Source of the DNA: Diplolepis rosae
Lineage: Eukaryota; Arthropoda; Insecta; Hymenoptera; Diplolepididae
Length of the DNA stretch: 64,000 nucleotides
NCBI GenBank assembly: GCA_030998225.1
Contig: JAPYXD010000034.1
Span: 1-64,000, forward strand
Direction of reading: 5' to 3'
Positions 37,749-50,912 of this stretch are shown piece after piece. Each line of letters starts with the position of its first letter. The first letter of the stretch is position 1. The position numbers and the translations under genes were made by a program. A model generated the notes under the pieces. It did no database searches. It had not been told where the DNA came from and saw only the letters and a list, made by a program, of their open reading frames with translations.

Positions 37749-40700
37749 CCGACTTGTCTCACTTTCGCAACTTTGGACTTTTATAAGTACAGTTCTGTTG
37801 AGCAGAGGTGCTTGCGAAGGTACTCAGAATACGAACGACTTTTCTTAGTTTTGCGACTTTGGACTTTTATAAGTACAGATGTGTTTAGCCGAGGTGCTAG
37901 CGAGTGTACTGGGGACAAAGCTCTAAGTATATAGAGTTAGCTGGATCGGAAATGGTTTTAATATAAGCATAGATTGATCAAGATAATCACTAGAAGGAAC
38001 AGACCGACTTTTCTAAGATTTGCGACTTTGGACTAATGTAAATAAAGTTTGATTGAGCCAAAGTTCTTGGGAGGGTAATCAGGACAAAACTCCGAGTCTC
38101 CGGAGTCAGCTGGAACTGAGCACACAAAGAAATGTTGCATAGATTTCTGTATAATGATATTTTTATATTGTTGGATATTTAATTCCGAAGTCACGACTTT
38201 CAGAGTAGTAGATACATAATTTCTACTCCCACCCTAACAGGCTGTTGGACTTTTTCCAGTTAACTTTCTTATTGACTTCAATTCCGTGGCATCAGGACGA
38301 GATCACTGAATGGGTCGGACCGACTTGTCTCACTTTCGCAAATTTGGACTTTTATAAGTACAGATATGTTGAGCCGAGGTGCTAGCGAGTGTACTGGGGA
38401 CAAAGCTCTAAGTATATAGAGTTAGCTGGATCGGAAATGGTTTTAATATAAGCATAGATTGATCAAGATAATCGCTCGAAGGAACAGACCGACTTTTCTC
38501 AGATTTGCGACTTTGGACTAATATAAGTAAAGTTTGATTGAGCCCAAGTTCTTGGGAGGGTACTCAGGACAAAACTCCGAGTCTCCGGAGTCAGCTGGAA
38601 CTGAGCACACAAAGAAATGTTGCATAGATTTCTGTATAATGATATTTTTTTATTGTTGGATATTTAATTCCGAAGTCACGACTTTCAGAGTAGTAGATAC
38701 ATAATTTCTACTCCCACCCTAACAGGCTGTTGGACTTTTTCCAGTTAACTTTCTTATTGACTTCCATTCCCTGGCATCAGGACGAGATCACTGAATGGGT
38801 CGGACCGACTTGTCTCACTTTCGCATGTTTGGACTTTTATAAGTACAGTTCTGTTGAGCAGAGGTGCTTGCTAAGGTACTCAGAATTAAGTTCTAAGTGT
38901 CTAGAGTCAGCTGGATCGGAAATGGTTTTAATATATAGCATAGATTATACAGGATGATCGCTAGAAGGAACAGACCGACTTTACTCAGATTTGCGATTTT
39001 GGACTAATATAATTAAAGTTTGGTTGAGCCCAGGTTCTTGGGAGGGTACTCGGAATAAAGATTTAAGTCTCTAGAGTCAGCTGCATCGGAAATGGTTTTA
39101 ATATATAGCATAGATTGATCAAGATAATCGCTAGAAGGAACAGACCGACTTTTCTCAGATTTGCGAAATTGGACTATTATAAGTAAGGTTTGGTTGAGCC
39201 TCGGTTCTTGGGAGGATACTCGGAATAAAGATTTAAGTCTCTAGAGTCAGCTGCAGCGGACATGGTTTTAATATATAGCATAGAGTGATCAAGATAATCT
39301 CTCGAAGGAACATACCGACTTTTCTCAGATTTGCGAATGTGTACAATTATAAGTAAGGTTTGGTTGAGCCCAGGTTCTTGGGAGGATACTCGGAATAAAG
39401 ATTTAAGTCTCTAGAGTCAGCTGGAACTGAGCACGCAAAGAAGTGTTGCATAGATTTCTGTATAATGATATTTTTATATTGTTGGATGTTTTATTCCGAA
39501 GTCACGACTTTCAGAGTAGTAGATACATAATTTCTACTTCCACCCTAACAGGCTGTTGGTCTTTTTCCAGTTAACTTTCTTATTGACTTCCATTCCTTGG
39601 CATCAGGACGAGATCACGTAATGGGTCGGACCGACTTGTCTCACTTTCGCAACTTTGGACTTTTATAAGTACAGTTCTGTTGAGCAGAGGCGCTTGCTAA
39701 GGTACTCAGAATAATGTTCTAAGTGTCTAGAGTCAGCTGGATCGTAAATGGTTTTACTCTATTGCATAGATTATACAGGATGATCGCTAGAAGGAACAGA
39801 CCGACTTTTCTCAGATTTGCGACTTTGGACTATTATAACTGAAGTTTGGTTGAGCCCAGGATCTTGGGAGGGCACTCGGAATAAAGATTTAAGTATCTAG
39901 AGTCAGCTGCATAGGAAATGGTTTTAATATATAGCATAGATTGATCAAGATAATCGCTCGAAGGAACAGACCGACTTTTCTCAGATTTGCGACTTTGGAC
40001 TAATATAAGTAAAGTTTGATTGAGCCCAAGATCCTGGGAGGGCACTGGGAATCAAGCTTTAGATCTATCGAGTCAGCTGCATCGGACAGGGATTTAATAT
40101 ATAGCATAGATTGATCAAGATAATCGCTAGAAGTAACATACCGACTTTTCTCAGATTTGCGATTTTGGACAATTATAAGTAAGGTCTGGTTGAGCCCAGG
40201 CTCTTGGGAGGATACTCGGAATAAAGCTTTAAGTCTCTAGAGTCAGCTGGAACTGAGCACACAAAGAAGTGTTGCATAGACTTCTGTATAATGATATTTT
40301 TATATTGTTGTATGTTTTATTCCGTAGTCACGACTTTCAGTGTAGCAGATACATAATTTCTACTCCCACCCTAACAGGCTGTTGGTCTTTTTCCAGTTAA
40401 CTTTCTTATTGATTTCCATTCCTTGGCATCAGGACGAGATCACTGAATGGGTCGGACCGACTTGTCTCACTTTCGCAAGTTTGGACTTTTATAAGTACAG
40501 TTATGTTGAGCAGAGGTGCTTGCTAAGGTACTCAGAATAAATTTCTAAGTGTCTAGAGTCAGCTGCATCGGAAATGGTTTTAATATATAGCATAGATTAT
40601 ACAGGATGATCGCTAGAAGGAACAGACCGACTTTTCTCAGATTTGTGAATTAGGCCTAATATAAGTAAACTTTGGTTGGCCCAGGATCTTGGGAGGGCAC

Positions 40701-42110
40701 TTGGAATAAAGCTTTAGTTCTCTAGAGTCAGCTGCATCGGAAATGGTTTTAATATATAGCATAGATTATACAGGATGATCGCTAGAAGGAACAGACCGAC
40801 TATTCTCAAATTTGCGACTTTGGACTATTATAAGTAAGGTTTGGTTGAGCCAGAGGTGCTTGCTAAGGTAATCATAATAAAGTTCTAAGTTTCTAGAGTC
40901 AGCTGGATCGGAAATGGTTTTAATATATAGCATAGATTATACAGGATGATCGCTAGAAGGAACAGACCGACTTTTCTCAGATTTGCGACTTTGGACTAAT
41001 ATAAGTAAAGTTTGGTTTAGCCCAGGATCTTGGGAGGGCACTTGGAATAAAGCTGTAGTTCTCTAGAGTCAGCTGCATCGGAAATGGTTTTAATATATAG
41101 CATAGATTGATCAAGATAATCGCTAGAAGGAACAGACCGACTTTTCTCAGATTTGCGAAATTGGACTATTATAAGTAAGGTTTGGTTGAGCCTCGGTTCT
41201 TGGGAGGATACTCGGAATAAAGATTTAAGTCTCTAGAGTCAGCTGCATCGTAAGTGGTTTTAATATATAGCATAGATTGATCAAGATAATATATAGAAGG
41301 AACATACCGACTTTTCTCAGATTTGCGAATTTGTACAATTATAAGTAAGGTTTGGTTGAGCCCAGGTTCTTGGGAGGATACTCGGAATAAAGATTTAAGT
41401 CTCTAGAGTCAGCTGGAACTGAGCACGCAAAGAAGTGTTGCATAGATTTCTGTATAATGATATTTTTATATTGTTGGATGTTTTATTCCGAAGTCACGAC
41501 TTTCAAAGTAGTAGATACATAATTTCTACTCCCACCCTAACAGGCTGTTGGTCTTTTTCCAGTTAACTTTCTTATTGACTTCCATTCCTTGGCATCAGGA
41601 CGAGATCACGTAATGGGTCGGACCGACTTGTCTCACTTTCGCAACTTTGGACTTTTATAAGTACAGTTCTGTTGAGCAGAGGCGCTTGCTAAGGTACTCA
41701 GAATAATGTTCTAAGTGTCTAGAGTCAGCTGGATCGTAAATGGTTTTACTCTATTGCATAGATTATACAGGATGATCGCTAGAAGGAACAGACCGACTTT
41801 TCTCAGATTTGCGACTTTGGACTATTATAAGTAAGGTTTGGTTGAGCCCAGGTTCTTGGGAGGATACTCGGAATAAAGATTTAAGTCTCTAGAGTCAGCT
41901 GGAACTGAGCACGCAAAGAAGTGTTTTGCATAGATTTCTGTATAATGATATTTTTATATTGTTGGATGTTTTATTCCGAAGTCACGACTTTCAGAGTAGT
42001 AGATACATAATTTCTACTCCCACCCTAACAGGCTGTTGGTCTTTTTCCAGTTAACTTTCTTATTTATTTCCATTCCTTGGCATCAGGACGAGATAACTGA
42101 ATGGGTCGGA
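37749..42110. repeat. Block 12, 4362 bp
   Basis: Starts with H. L modules are at 38113-38319, 38598-38804, 39424-39630, 40250-40456, 41416-41622 and 41902-42110, with intervals 571, 485, 826, 826, 1166 and 486 bp. Block 13 repeats this order without the final 486-bp step, so these two form a long HOR with one-unit variation. The monomer near 40030-40100 is more worn than its neighbours. Confidence 0.87.
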
Positions 42111-45100
42111 CCGACTTGTCTCACTTTCGCAACTTTGGACTTTTATAAGTACAGTTCTGTTGAGCAGAGGTGCTTGCGAAGGTACTCAGAATACGAACGA
42201 CTTTTCTTAGTTTTGCGACTTTGGACTTTTATAAGTACAGATGTGTTTAGCCGAGGTGCTAGCGAGTGTACTGGGGACAAAGCTCTAAGTATATAGAGTT
42301 AGCTGGATCGGAAATGGTTTTAATATAAGAATAGATTGATCAAGATAATCGCTCGAAGGAACAGACCGACTTTTCTCAGATTTGCGACTTTGGACTAATA
42401 TAAGTAAAGTTTGATTGAGCCCAAGTTCTTGGGAGGGTACTCAGGACAAAACTCCGAGTCTCCGGAGTCAGCTGGAACTGAGCACACAAAGAAATGTTGC
42501 ATAGATTTCTGTATAATGATATTTTTTTATTGTTGGATATTTAATTCCGAAGTCACGACTTTCAGAGTAGTAGATACATAATTTCTTCTCCCACCCTAAC
42601 AGGCTGTTGGACTTTTTCCAGTTAACTTTCTTATTGACTTCAATTCCGTGGCATCAGGACGAGATCACTGAATGGGTCGGACCGACTTGTCTCACTTTCG
42701 CAAATTTGGACTTTTATAAGTACAGATATGTTGAGCCGAAGTGCTAGCGAGTGTACTGGGGACAAAGCTCTAAGTATATAGAGTTAGCTGGATCGGAAAT
42801 GGTTTTAATATAAGCATAGATTGATCAAGATAATCACTCGAAGGAACAGACCGACTTTTCTCAGATTTGCGACTTTGGACTAATATAAGTAAAGTTTGAT
42901 TGAGCCCAAGTTCTTGGGAGGGTACTCAGGACAAAACTCCGAGTCTCCGGAGTCAGCTGGAACTGAGCACACAAAGAAATGTTGCATAGATTTCTGTATA
43001 ATGATATTTTTTTATTGTTGGATGTTTTATTCCGAAGTCACGACTTTCAGAGTAGTAGATACATAATTTCTACTCCCACCCTAACAGGCTTTTGGACTTT
43101 TTCCAGTTAACTTTCGTATTGACTTCCATTCCCTGGCATCAGGACGAGATCACTGAATGGGTCGGAACGACTTGTCTCACTTTCGCAAGTTGGGACTTTT
43201 ATAAGTACAGTTCTGTTGAGCAGAGGTGCTTGCTAAGGTACTCAGAATAAAGTTCTCAGTGTCTAGAGTCAGCTGGGTCGGAAATGGTTTTAATATATAG
43301 CATAGATTATACAGGATGATCGCTAGAAGGAACAGACCGACTTTACTCAGATTTGCGATTTTGGACTCCTATAATTAAAGTTTGGTTGAGCCCAGGTTCT
43401 TGGGAGGGTACTCGGAATAAAGCTTTAAGTCTCTAGAGTCAGCTGCATCGGAAATGGTTTTAATATATAGCATAGATTGATCAAGATAATCGCTAGAAGG
43501 AACAGACCGACTTTTCTCAGATTTGCGAAATTGGACTATTATAAGTAAGGTTTGGTTGAGCCTCGGTTCTTGGGAGGATACTCGGAATAAAGATTTAAGT
43601 CTCTAGAGTCAGCTGCATCGTAAGTGGTTTTAATATATAGCATAGATTGATCAAGATAATCGCTAGAATGAACATACCGACTTTTCTCAGATTTGCGAAT
43701 TTGTACAATTATAAGTAAGGTTTGGTTGAGCCCAGGTTCTTGGGAGGATACTCGGAATAAAGATTTAAGTCTCTAGAGTCAGCTGGAACTGAGCACGCAA
43801 AGAAGTGTTGCACAGATTTCTGTAGAATGATATTTTTATATTGTTGGATGTTTTATTCCGAAGTCACGACTTTCAGAGTAGTAGATACATAATTTCTACT
43901 TCCACCCTAACAGGCTGTTGTACTTTTTCCAGTTAACTTTCTTATTGATTTCCAGTCCTTGGCATCAGGACGAGATCACGGAATGGGTCGGACCGACTTG
44001 TCTCACTTTCGCAACTTTGGACTTTTATAAGTACAGTTCTGTTGAGCAGAGGCGCTTGCTAAGGTACTCAGAATAATGTTCTAAGTGTCTAGAGTCAGCT
44101 GGATCGTAAATGGTTTTACTCTATTGCATAGATTATACAGGATGATCGCTAGAAGGAAAAGATCGACTATTCTCAGATTTGCGACTTTGGACTAATATAA
44201 CTGAAGTTTGGTTGAGCCCAGGATCTTGGGAGGGCACTAGGAATAAAGATTTAAGTCTCTAGAGTCAGCTGCATCGTAAATGGTTTTAATATGTAGCATA
44301 GATTGATCAAAATAATCGCTAGAAGGAACAGACCGACTTTTCTCAGATTTGCGACTTTGGACTAATATAAGTAAAGTTTGGTTGAGCCCAGGATCTTGGG
44401 AGTGCACTTGGAATAAAGCTGTAGTTCTCTAGAGTCAGCTGGATCGGAAATGGTTTTAATATATAGCATAGATTATACAGGATGATCGCTAGAAGGAACA
44501 TACCGACTTATCTCAGATTTGCGATTTTGGACAATTATAAGTAAGGTCTGGTTGAGCCCATTTTCTTGGGAGGATACTCGGAATAAAGATTTAAGTCTCT
44601 AGAGTCAGCTGGAACTGAGCACGCAAAGAAGTGTTGCATAGACTTCTGTATAATGATATTTTTATATTGTTGGATGTTTTATTCCGAAGTCACGACTTTC
44701 AGAGTAGCAGATACATAATTTCTACTCCCACCCCAACAGGCTGTTGGACTTTTTCCAGTTAACTTTCTTATTGATTTCCATTCCTTGGCATCAGGACGAG
44801 ATCGCTGAATGGGTCGGACCGACTTGTCTCACTTTCGCAACTTTGGACTTTTATAAGTACAGTTATGTTGAGCAGAGGTGCTTGCTAAGGTACTCAGAAT
44901 AAATTTCTAAGTGTCTAGAGTCAGCTGGATCGGAAATGGTTTTAATATATAGCATAGATTATACAGGATGATCGCTAGAAGGAACAGACCGACTTTTCTC
45001 AGATTTGCGACTTTGGACTAATATAAGTAAACTTTGGTTGGCCCAGGATCTTGGGAGGGCACTTGGAATAAAGCTTTAGTTCTCTAGAGTCAGCTGCATC

Positions 45101-45983
45101 GGAAATGGTTTTAATATATAGCATAGATTGTTCAAGATAATCGCTAGAAGGAACAGACCGACTATTCTCAGATTTGCGACATTGGACTAATATAAGTAAA
45201 GTTTGGTTGAGCAGAGGTGCTTGCTACGGTAATCATAATAAAGTTCTAAGTTTCTAGAGTCAGCTGCATCGGAAATGGTTTTAATATATAGCATAGATTA
45301 TACAGGATGATCGCTAGAAGGAACAGACCGACTTTTCTCAGATTTGCGACTTTGGACTAATATAACTAAAGTTTGGTTGAGCCCAGGATCTTGGGAGGGC
45401 ACTTGGAATAAAGCTGTAGTTCTCTAGAGTCAGCTGCATCGTACATGGTTTTAATATATTGCATAGATTGATCAAAATAATCGCTAGAAGGAACAGACCG
45501 ACTTTTCTCAGATTTGCGAAATTGGACTATTATAAGTAAGGTTTGGTTGAGCCTCGGTTCTTGGGAGGATACTCGGAATAAAGATTTAAGTCTCTAGAGT
45601 CAGCTGCATCGTAAGTGGTTTTAATATATAGCATAGATTGATCAAGATAATCGCTAGAATGAACATACCGACTTTTCTCAGATTTGCGAATTTGTACAAT
45701 TATAAGTAAGGTTTGGTTGAGCCCAGGTTCTTGGGAGGATACTCGGAATAAAGATTTAAGTCTCTAGAGTCAGCTGGAACTGAGCACGCAAAGAAGTGTT
45801 GCATAGATTTCTGTATAATGATATTTTTATATTGTTGGATGTTTTATTCCGAAGTCACGACTTTCAAAGTAGTAGATACATAATTTCTACTCCCACCCTA
45901 ATAGGCTGTTGGTCTTTTTCCAGTTATCTTTCTTATTGATTTCCATTCCTTGGCATCAGAACGAGATAACTGAATGGGTCGGA
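42111..45983. repeat. Block 13, 3873 bp, shorter sister of block 12
   Basis: Starts with H. L modules are at 42475-42681, 42960-43166, 43786-43992, 44612-44818 and 45777-45983, with intervals 573, 485, 826, 826 and 1165 bp. It differs from block 12 by one missing unit of about 486 bp at its end. The L at 42960 ends GGTCGGAACGACTT, a boundary variant also seen at 49261 and 51968. Confidence 0.87.
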
Positions 45984-48205
45984 CCGACTTGTCTCACTTT
46001 CGCAACTTTGGACTTTTATAAGTACAGTTCTGTTGAGCAGAGGTGCTTGCGAAGGTACTCAGAATACGAACGACTTTTCTTAGTTTTGCGACTTTGGACT
46101 TTTATAAGTACAGATGTGTTGAGCCGAGGTGCTAGCGAGTGTACTGGGGACAAAGCTCTAAGTATATAGAGTTAGCTGGATCGGAAATGCTTTTAATATA
46201 AGCATAGATTGATCAAGATAATCACTAGAAGGAACAGACCGACTTTTCTAAGATTTGCGACTTTGGACTAATATAAGTAAAGTTTGATTGAGCCCAAGTT
46301 CTTGGGAGGGTACTCAGGACAAAACTCCGAGTCTCCGGAGTCAGCTGGAACTGAGCACACAAAGAAATGTTGCATAGATTTCTGTATAATGATATTTTTT
46401 TATTGTTGGATATTTAATTCCGAAGTCACGACTTTCAGAGTAGTATATACATAATTTCTACTCCCACCCTAACAGGCTTTTGGACTTTTTCCAGTTAACT
46501 TTCTTATTGACTTCCATTCCTTGGCATCAGGACGAGATCACTGAATGGGTCGGACCGACTTGTCTCACTTTCGCAAGTTTGGACTTTTATAAGTACAGTT
46601 CTGTTGAGCAGAGGTGCTTGCTAAGGTACTCAGAATAAAGTTCTCAGTGTCTAGAGTCAGCTGGATCTGAAATGGTTTTAATATATAGCATAGATTATAC
46701 AGGATGATCGCTAGAAGGAACATACCGACTTATCTCAGATTTGCGATTTTGGACAATTATAAGTAAGGTCTGGTTGAGCCTAGGTTCTTGGGAGGATACT
46801 CGGAATAAAGCTTTAAGTCTCTAGAGTCAGCTGGAACTGAGCACGCAAAGAAGTGTTGCATAGACTTCTGTATAATGATATTTTTATATTGTTGGATGTT
46901 TTATTCCGAAGTCACGACTTTCAGAGTAGCAGATACATAATTTCTACTCCCACCCCAACACGCTGTTGGACTTTTTCCAGTTAACTTTCTTATTGATTTC
47001 CATTCCTTGGCATCAGGACGAGATCACTGAATGGGTCGGACCGACTTGTCTCACTTTCGCAACTTTGGACTTTTATAAGTACAGTTATGTTGAGCAGAGG
47101 TGCTTGCTAAGGTACTCAGAATAAATTTCTAAGTGTCTAGAGTCAGCTGGATCGGAAATGGTTTTAATATATAGCATAGATTATACAGGATGATCGCTAG
47201 AAGGAACAGACCGACTTTTCTCAGATTTGCGACTTTGTCCTAATATAAGTAAACTTTGGTTGGCCCAGGATCTTGGGAGGGCACTTGGAATAAAGCTTTA
47301 GTTCTCTAGAGTCAGCTGCATCGGAAATGGTTTTAATATATAGCATAGATTAAACAGGATCATCGCTAGAAGGAACAGACCGACTATTCTCACATTTGCG
47401 ATTTTGGACTAATATAAGTAAAGTTTGGTTGAGCAGAGGTGCTTGCTAAGGTAATCAGAATAAAGTTCTAAGTTTCTAGAGTCAGCTGGATCGGAAATGG
47501 TTTTAATATATAGCATAGATTATACAGGATGATCGCTAGAAGGAACAGACCGACTTTACTCAGATTTGCGACTTCGGAATAATATAAGTAAACTTTGGTT
47601 GAGCCCAGGATCTTGGGAGTGCACTTGGAATAAAGCTGTAGTTCTCTAGAGTCAGCTGCATCGTAAATGGTTTTAATATATTGCATAGATTGATCAAAAT
47701 AATCGCTAGAAGGAACAGACCGACTTTTCTCAGATTTGCGAAATTGGACTATTATAAGTAAGGTTTGGTTGAGCCTCGGTTCTTGGGAGGATACTCGGAA
47801 TAAAGATTTAAGTCTCTAGAGTCAGCTGCATCGTAAGTGGTTTTAATATATAGCATAGATTGATCAAGATAATCGCTAGAATGAACATACCGACTTTTCT
47901 CAGATTTGCGAATTTGTACAATTATAAGTAAGGTTTGGTTGAGCCCAGGTTCTTGGGAGGATACTCGGAATAAAGATTTAAGTCTCTAGAGTCAGCTGGA
48001 ACTGAGCACGCAAAGAAGTGTTGCATAGATTTCTGTATAATGATATTTTTATATTGTTGGATGTTTTATTCCGAAGTCACGACTTTCAAAGTAGTAGATA
48101 CATAATTTCTACTCCCACCCTAATAGGCTGTTGGTCTTTTTCCAGTTATCTTTCTTATTGATTTCCATTCCTTGGCATCAGAACGAGATAACTGAATGGG
48201 TCGGA
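45984..48205. repeat. 2707-bp HOR family, shortened copy (2222 bp)
   Basis: Starts with H. L modules are at 46348-46554, 46834-47040 and 47999-48205, with intervals 571, 486 and 1165 bp. It lacks exactly one 485-bp B-type dimer compared with the next two copies (2707 - 2222 = 485). The final L shares the CAGTTATC variant of CAGTTAAC with the other copies. Confidence 0.91.
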
Positions 48206-50912
48206 CCGACTTGTCTCACTTTCGCAACTTTGGACTTTTATAAGTACAGTTCTGTTGAGCAGAGGTGCTTGCGAAGGTACTCAGAATACGAACGACTTTT
48301 CTTAGTTTTGCGACTTTGGACTTTTATAAGTACAGATGTGTTGAGCCGAGGTGCTAGCGAGTGTACTGGGGACAAAGCTCTAAGTATATAGAGTTAGCTG
48401 GATCGGAAATGGTTTTAATATAAGCATAGATTGATCAAGATAATCGCTCGAAGGAACAGACCGACTTTTCTCAGATTTGCGACTTTGGACTAATATAAGT
48501 AAAGTTTGATTGAGACCAAGTTCTTGGGAGGGTACTCAGGACAAAACTCCGAGTCTCCGGAGTCAGCTGGAACTGAGCACACAAAGAAATGTTGCATAGA
48601 TTTCTGTATAATGATATTTTTATATTGTTGGATATTTAATTCCGAAGTCACGACTTTCAGAGTAGTAGATACATAATTTCTACTCCCATCCTAACAGGCT
48701 GTTGGACTTTTTCCAGTTAACTTTCTTATTGACTTCCATTCCGTGGCATCAGGACGAGATCACTGAATGGGTCGGACCGACTTGTCTCACTTTCGCAAAT
48801 TTGGACTTTTATAAGTACAGATATGTTGAGCCGAGGTGCTAGCGAGTGTACTGGGGACAAAGCTCTAAGTATATAGAGTTAGCTGGATCGGAAATGGTTT
48901 TAATATAAGAATAGATTGATCAAGATAATCGCTCGAAGGAACAGACAGACTTTTCTCAGATTTGCGACTTTGGACTAATATAAGTAAAGTTTGATTGAGC
49001 CCAAGTTCTTGGGAGGGTACTCAGGACAAAACTCCGAGTCTCCGGAGTCAGCTGGAACTGAGCACACAAAGAAATGTTGCATAGATTTCTGTATAATGAT
49101 ATTTTTTTATTGTTGGATATTTAATTCCGAAGTCACGACTTTCAGAGTAGTATATACATAATTTCTACTCCCACCCTAACAGGCTTTTGGACTTTTTCCA
49201 GTTAACTTTCTTATTGACTTCCATTCTCTGGCATCAGGACGAGATCACTGAATGGGTCGGAACGACTTGTCTCACTTTCGCAAGTTGGGACTTTTATAAG
49301 TACAGTTCTGTTGAGCAGAGGTGCTTGCTAAGGTACTCAGAATAAAGTTCTCAGTGTCTAGAGTCAGCTGGATCTGAAATGGTTTTAATATATAGCATAG
49401 ATTATACAGGATGATCGCTAGAAGGAACATACCGACTTATCTCAGATTTGCGATTTTGGACAAATATAAGTAAGGTCTGGTTGAGCACAGTTTCTTGGGA
49501 GGATACTCGGAATAAAGATTTAAGTCTCTAGAGTCAGCTGGAACTGAGCACGCAAAGAAGTGTTGCATAGACTTCTGTATAATGATATTTTTATATTGTT
49601 GGATGTTTTATTCCGAAGTCACGACTTACAGAGTAGCAGAAACATAATTACTACTCCCACCCCAACATAATGTGGGACTTTTTCCAGTTAACTTTCTTAT
49701 TGATTTCCATTCCTTGGCATCAGGACGAGATCACTGAATGGGTCGGACCGACTTGTCTCACTTTCGCAACTTTGGACTTTTATAAGTACAGTTATGTTGA
49801 GCAGAGGTGCTTGCTAAGGTACTCAGAATAAATTTCTAAGTGTCTAGAGTCAGCTGGATCGGAAATGGTTTTAATATATAGCATAGATTATACAGGATGA
49901 TCGCTAGAAGGAACAGACCGACTTTTCTCAGATTTGTGAATTAGGCCTAATATAAGTAAACTTTGGTTGGCCCAGGATCTTGGGATGGCACTTGGAATAA
50001 AGCTTTAGTTCTCTAGAGTCAGCTGCATCGGAAATGGTTTTAATATATAGCATAGATTTAACAGGATGATCGCTAGAAGGAACAGTCCGACTTTTCTCAG
50101 ATTTGCGACTTTGGACTAATATAAGTAAAGTTTGGTTGAGCAGAGGTGCTTGCTAAGGTAATCAGAATAAAGTTCTAAGTTTCTAGAGTCAGCTGGATCG
50201 GAAATGGTTTTAATATATAGCATAGATTATACAGGATGATCGCTAGAAGGAACAGACCGACTTTTCTCAGATTTGCGACTTTGGACTAATATAACTAAAG
50301 TTTGGTTGAGCCCAGGATCTTGGGAGGGCACTTGGAATAAAGCTGTAGTTCTCTAGAGTCAGCTGCATCGTACATGGTTTTAATATATAGCATAGATTGA
50401 TCAAAATAATCGCTAGAACGAACAGACCGACTTTTCTCAGATTTGCGAAATTGGACTATTATAAGTAAGGTTTGGTTGAGCCTCGGTTCTTGGGAGGATA
50501 CTCGGAATAAAGATTTAAGTCTCTAGAGTCAGCTGCATCGTAAGTGGTTTTAATATATAGCATAGATTGATCAAGATAATCGCTAGAATGAACATACCGA
50601 CTTTTCTCAGATTTGCTACTTTGGACAATTATAAGTAAGGTTTGGTTGAGCCCAGGTTCTTGGGAGGATACTCGGAATAAAGATTTAAGTCTCTAGAGTC
50701 AGCTGGAACTGAGCACGCAAAGAAGTGTTGCATAGATTTCTGTATAATGATATTTTTATATTGTTGGATGTTTTATTCCGAAGTCACGACTTTCAAAGTA
50801 GTAGATACATAATTTCTACTCCCACCCTAATAGGCTGTTGGTCTTTTTCCAGTTATCTTTCTTATTGATTTCCATTCCTTGGCATCAGAACGAGATAACT
50901 GAATGGGTCGGA
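48206..50912. repeat. 2707-bp HOR, full copy 1
   Basis: L modules are at 48570-48776, 49055-49261, 49541-49747 and 50706-50912, with intervals 571, 485, 486 and 1165 bp. The third L is locally diverged (arms of the inverted repeat mutated and CAACATAATGTG in place of CAACAGGCTGTT). Otherwise it is close to copy 2 base for base by eye. Confidence 0.93.
49541..49747 (+). repeat. Diverged L module inside a HOR copy
   Basis: Changes cluster over about 50 bases at 49626-49676 (CTTACAGAGTAGCAGAAACA, TTACTACTCC, AACATAATGTG), destroying the inverted repeat. The equivalent module at 52248 is normal. The cluster could be a mutation burst or an assembly or read error. Confidence 0.75.
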
